DNA from: Alphaproteobacteria bacterium
Lineage (GTDB): Bacteria > Pseudomonadota > Alphaproteobacteria > SMXS01
DNA length: 64,000 nucleotides
Assembly (NCBI GenBank): GCA_028284945.1
Contig: JANQQJ010000006.1
Location: 1 to 64,000 of the forward strand
Direction: 5' to 3'
Made by a program: the position numbers and the translations under genes. This document shows positions 61,534-64,000 of the stretch, in pieces (the stretch's first letter is position 1; every line of letters begins with the position of its first letter). The notes beneath the pieces were generated by a model, which was not told where the DNA came from, ran no database searches, and saw only the letters and a list, made by a program, of their open reading frames with translations.

Positions 61534-63081
61534 TCAGGAGCTTTTGAGAGAGCTGCTTTCGTCCAGCGTTTCTGATGAGATTGGTCGATCCAGACCCGCT
61601 TTGGCCAACCTGATACCTTTCCATATTGCCTCGCGGCCTCCCGCGAAAAGAAGAACAATCGACCAGTTCAGCGCATAGCTGGTGACTAGCCCGAGAACGA
61701 ACAGCACCGCAGGGTGAAGCGCCAACATTTGGCTCATCGTGAACAGGGCCACGGATGAACAAACGAAGCCGGGCGCGAAAATCAGGATCGTCATGATCAG
61801 GTCGCTCAGGTTGATTGCAGAGCCGCGGGTCACCCAAACCATGTGAATGGGCGTCAGGACCAGGACGACAACGCCCGCATAGGCAGCAGCTAGGCCGGCC
61901 GGCCCCCACTGGACGCCGATCACCATTGCGGTGACAACAAAGACCGCACGCAAGATGCCCCATTGCCGGAATTCTCTCCCTCTCCCTTCTGCGATAAACA
62001 GCCAATTGAACATGACGACCATGGTGCGAATAACAGCCAGGACGCCAAACGCCTGGAATATCGGAATGACCGGCCCCCATCCGTCCCCCAATAAAAGAGG
62101 CACAAGGTGATCTGCCATCAAGACGGCACACAATATACCGGGCGAAACGATCAGAATCGCCAAACGGTTCAGTGCCAGAAAGGATTGTCTATACCGATCC
62201 GGGTCGTGGACAAGACGGCTCAAGATGGTTTGTGCCACCGACGCGATTGCGCCGGTCGTTCTACCGGTGGGTGCAAGCACCAGCTTGAAGGCTCGGTCAT
62301 AGAAGCCCAGTGCGGTTTGTCCCCAGGTCTTTGCGATGAGAATCGTGTCGGCGTTGTCGGTTACGAAATTCATCAAGCGGGCGACAGCGATGTTTATCCC
62401 AAATCGCAGCATGCCACCCACACGAACAGAACGGTCGTACCAGCCGGGCACCCAGCCGCTGAAGATCCAGGAGAGAATGACGCCGGTGATCGTACTGGCA
62501 GCCTCCATGACAAAGAGGGCCCAAAAGCTGGGCCAGAACTGAGCGTAAATCAGCCCTGCTGTGATTCCGACAACAAGGGCGCAGACGGATATCGCGCCGC
62601 GATGGATGAAGCGCAACCGCCGGAGCAAGACCAGTTGATGGAGCCCCCCCGTACCGCTCAGGATCAGCAGAAGGCCATAAGCGACAACAAGATCGGCAAC
62701 TTCGGCAACGTCATAGAAGCCACTGATCAGTGGCGCTGACGCAATCGTCAGAAGACCCGTGACAAAGACAACACCCAGGTAACACCAGTACAGATTCGAA
62801 AGCTCGGCATGGGTCAGGTCTTTCCGCTGAATGACGGCCTGGCCGATGCCCATTCCCGAGATGAGGGTGGCAAGGGCGTATGCGGGCAGGGCCATGGCCA
62901 CCAAACCGAAGTCCGATGGTGCCAAAATCCGGGCCATGGTGATGGTCCAGGCAAAGTGCAGGAGTGAGTTGATGACCTGTGTGGCCATAATCACGGCTGC
63001 GCCTTGCCCCGTTTTCCGCTTCAGCGTGCCCACGTCCTCATCAAAACTGAGGGATGGTTTGCGGTCCTTCGGTTCGCTCAA
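61534..63081 (-). CDS. Oligosaccharide flippase (MOP superfamily, Wzx-like)
   Basis: This 515-residue polytopic protein has about 14 membrane segments and a Wzx/WzxC-like start (GQGAAVIMATQVINSLLHF). It should flip lipid-linked repeat units across the inner membrane. The C-terminal soluble end is Ser-rich. It lies upstream of the second sulfotransferase and divergent from the sugar-transferase gene, with 228 bp between. No Wzy polymerase is identified in the window. The spacing to the sulfotransferase suggests one operon. Confidence 0.88.
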   Translation of the reverse strand: MSEPKDRKPSLSFDEDVGTLKRKTGQGAAVIMATQVINSLLHFAWTITMARILAPSDFGLVAMALPAYALATLISGMGIGQAVIQRKDLTHAELSNLYWCYLGVVFVTGLLTIASAPLISGFYDVAEVADLVVAYGLLLILSGTGGLHQLVLLRRLRFIHRGAISVCALVVGITAGLIYAQFWPSFWALFVMEAASTITGVILSWIFSGWVPGWYDRSVRVGGMLRFGINIAVARLMNFVTDNADTILIAKTWGQTALGFYDRAFKLVLAPTGRTTGAIASVAQTILSRLVHDPDRYRQSFLALNRLAILIVSPGILCAVLMADHLVPLLLGDGWGPVIPIFQAFGVLAVIRTMVVMFNWLFIAEGRGREFRQWGILRAVFVVTAMVIGVQWGPAGLAAAYAGVVVLVLTPIHMVWVTRGSAINLSDLIMTILIFAPGFVCSSVALFTMSQMLALHPAVLFVLGLVTSYALNWSIVLLFAGGREAIWKGIRLAKAGLDRPISSETLDESSSLKSS

Positions 63082-63309
63082 GTTGGGCCTCGATGCGGAG
63101 TGGTCAGTAGCCTGTCAATACACCGCCATTTGTGGAAGAACAAACGATAGCAGAAGGGCTTGGCGGCATTTAGCCAAAACGGTGTACTTGCATTATACTT
63201 GGCATTTGCGGCTAAATGAGGGCGAGTCCGGTCGAACGGGGGCTATTCGGTGGGGTCAAATGTCGTGCTGAAAGTGCGCGAGCAAAATGGATCAGAGGCC
63301 GTCAGTGCG

Positions 63310-64000
63310 ATGCCGATAAAGAAAATGGCTGGCACCCGTATTTCGGCGCGTGTTGTGGAACTCATCGCGGCGGTCGGAGATGCCCTGGTTATTCTGGGGG
63401 CGGCTTTTTTGGCGCACCTTTTGAGATTCGGCGACGCTTCACTGCCTCCTGGTTCGCTCTACGCCGCACTTTTGCTGGCATTGTTCAGCATTAACATTTT
63501 TCATTGGCGGAAGCTCTATACGTTAGAGACCTATTCCCGGCGCATTGAGCACCTTGTCGAATTGGTCGGAAGCTACACGCTGGCGGCGCTTTTGGTTCTG
63601 GCCATCGGATTCGGGGCTAAAACGTCTGCTGATTTCTCCAGGCTGTGGTTCGGCCTTTGGACCATTCTGACGATTATCTTGTTGTCGGGATGGTTTGTTT
63701 TACGATCCGTTTTCGTCCGTGCAGTCCAAAGGAAAGGCGGTCTTCGCGACCGGCTGTTAATTATCGGCACGCCGCAGGCGGCGCATGAGTTTACCGATTG
63801 GCTGGACACCTACGCCCCCAGGCAGACGGCCGTGATGGCGGTCGTTACGACTGCAAAACCCGCGGCGTCGGACGTAAACGGACATAAGATTCACATTGGG
63901 CTGGATACGCTGGCAGAGGTTGCCGAGCAATTGATGCCGGACAAAGTGGTCTTGCTGGTCGATTGGTCGGATGAGGTGATCGTCAATTCATGCCTGGAAA
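63310..64000 (+). CDS. Initiating sugar-phosphate transferase, N-terminal part (truncated by window)
   Basis: About 230 residues are visible before the window ends. They form a short N-terminus, about four membrane helices (LIAAVGDALVILGAAFLAH, the LYAALLLALF and TLAALLVLAIGFG segments, and the LTIILLSGW segment) and a CoA-binding-like Rossmann domain starting DRLLIIGTPQAA. This matches the WbaP/GumD/EpsE polyprenyl-glycosylphosphotransferase family. The C-terminal catalytic domain should follow outside. It starts polymer assembly by attaching a sugar phosphate to undecaprenyl phosphate. ATG 63310 is the chosen start; in-frame GTGs at 63265 and 63274 are possible. Confidence 0.82.
   Translation, partial: MPIKKMAGTRISARVVELIAAVGDALVILGAAFLAHLLRFGDASLPPGSLYAALLLALFSINIFHWRKLYTLETYSRRIEHLVELVGSYTLAALLVLAIGFGAKTSADFSRLWFGLWTILTIILLSGWFVLRSVFVRAVQRKGGLRDRLLIIGTPQAAHEFTDWLDTYAPRQTAVMAVVTTAKPAASDVNGHKIHIGLDTLAEVAEQLMPDKVVLLVDWSDEVIVNSCLE

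Noticed and set aside
63170-63199. A promoter (TTAGCC and TATACT) before the sugar transferase
   Set aside because: The -35 match is only three of six and the spacing is 18 bp, so it is not reported as a feature.
1-64000. CRISPR arrays, tRNA, rRNA, IS elements and integrases
   Set aside because: No spaced direct repeats, no tRNA-like cloverleaf and no transposase or integrase motif was seen in any frame; the repeats found are single palindromes.

Overview
The window looks like a chromosomal segment of a high-GC, Gram-negative alphaproteobacterium, probably free-living and able to grow on lipids, steroids or aromatic compounds. The evidence is a TonB-dependent receptor, a squalene-hopene cyclase, dispersed palindromic intergenic repeats of the kind common in Alphaproteobacteria, and many acyl-CoA, SDR, VOC, Rieske and P450 enzymes. 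I do not assign a genus. No rRNA, tRNA, CRISPR array, transposase or integrase was seen.

Layout. 1-3.8 kb: the tail of a DUF3604 protein, an SDR, a membrane-anchored PPIase translationally coupled to a HupE/UreJ membrane protein, and a DUF2189 membrane protein. 3.9-11.1 kb: an acyl-CoA ligase, a GFA protein, a VOC protein, a MarR regulator, a tight trio (CMD-family protein, APH-like kinase, D-2-hydroxyacid dehydrogenase), a DUF3237 protein and an NTF2-like protein. 11.2-16.4 kb: an acyl-CoA dehydrogenase, a dipeptide epimerase, an enoyl-CoA hydratase and two divergent VOC proteins.

16.4-29.1 kb is the most distinctive region. A seven-gene minus-strand run (MDR reductase, SDR, acyl-CoA ligase, two DapB-like dehydrogenase paralogues, P450, SDR) lies back to back with a TonB-dependent receptor and an MFS transporter. 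This looks like outer- and inner-membrane uptake joined to oxidation and CoA activation of one hydrophobic substrate. 29.1-32.8 kb is a neutral-lipid storage locus (WS/DGAT acyltransferase, phasin, lipase-like hydrolase). 32.8-41.7 kb: DUF937 and HerA-like genes, a Rieske oxygenase, an SDR, a second MDR, ferrochelatase and squalene-hopene cyclase.

41.7-43.2 kb holds a lower-GC AlbA_2-domain gene and, just after it, fused remnants of a second MFS gene and a second squalene-hopene cyclase gene: the scar of an old duplication and deletion. 43.2-53.2 kb: an MHS-type transporter, then an LLM flavin oxidoreductase / acyl-CoA ligase / epoxide-hydrolase-like operon, two methyltransferases, a divergent EthD/CMD pair, and an enoyl-CoA hydratase-SDR operon.

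53.2-64 kb is an exopolysaccharide locus: galE, an outer-membrane beta-barrel, a short OPX (Wza-like) exporter, a Wzc-type tyrosine autokinase, a GT4 glycosyltransferase, two sulfotransferases, a flippase and the start of an initiating sugar-phosphate transferase. Together they suggest an exported, probably sulfated, polymer.
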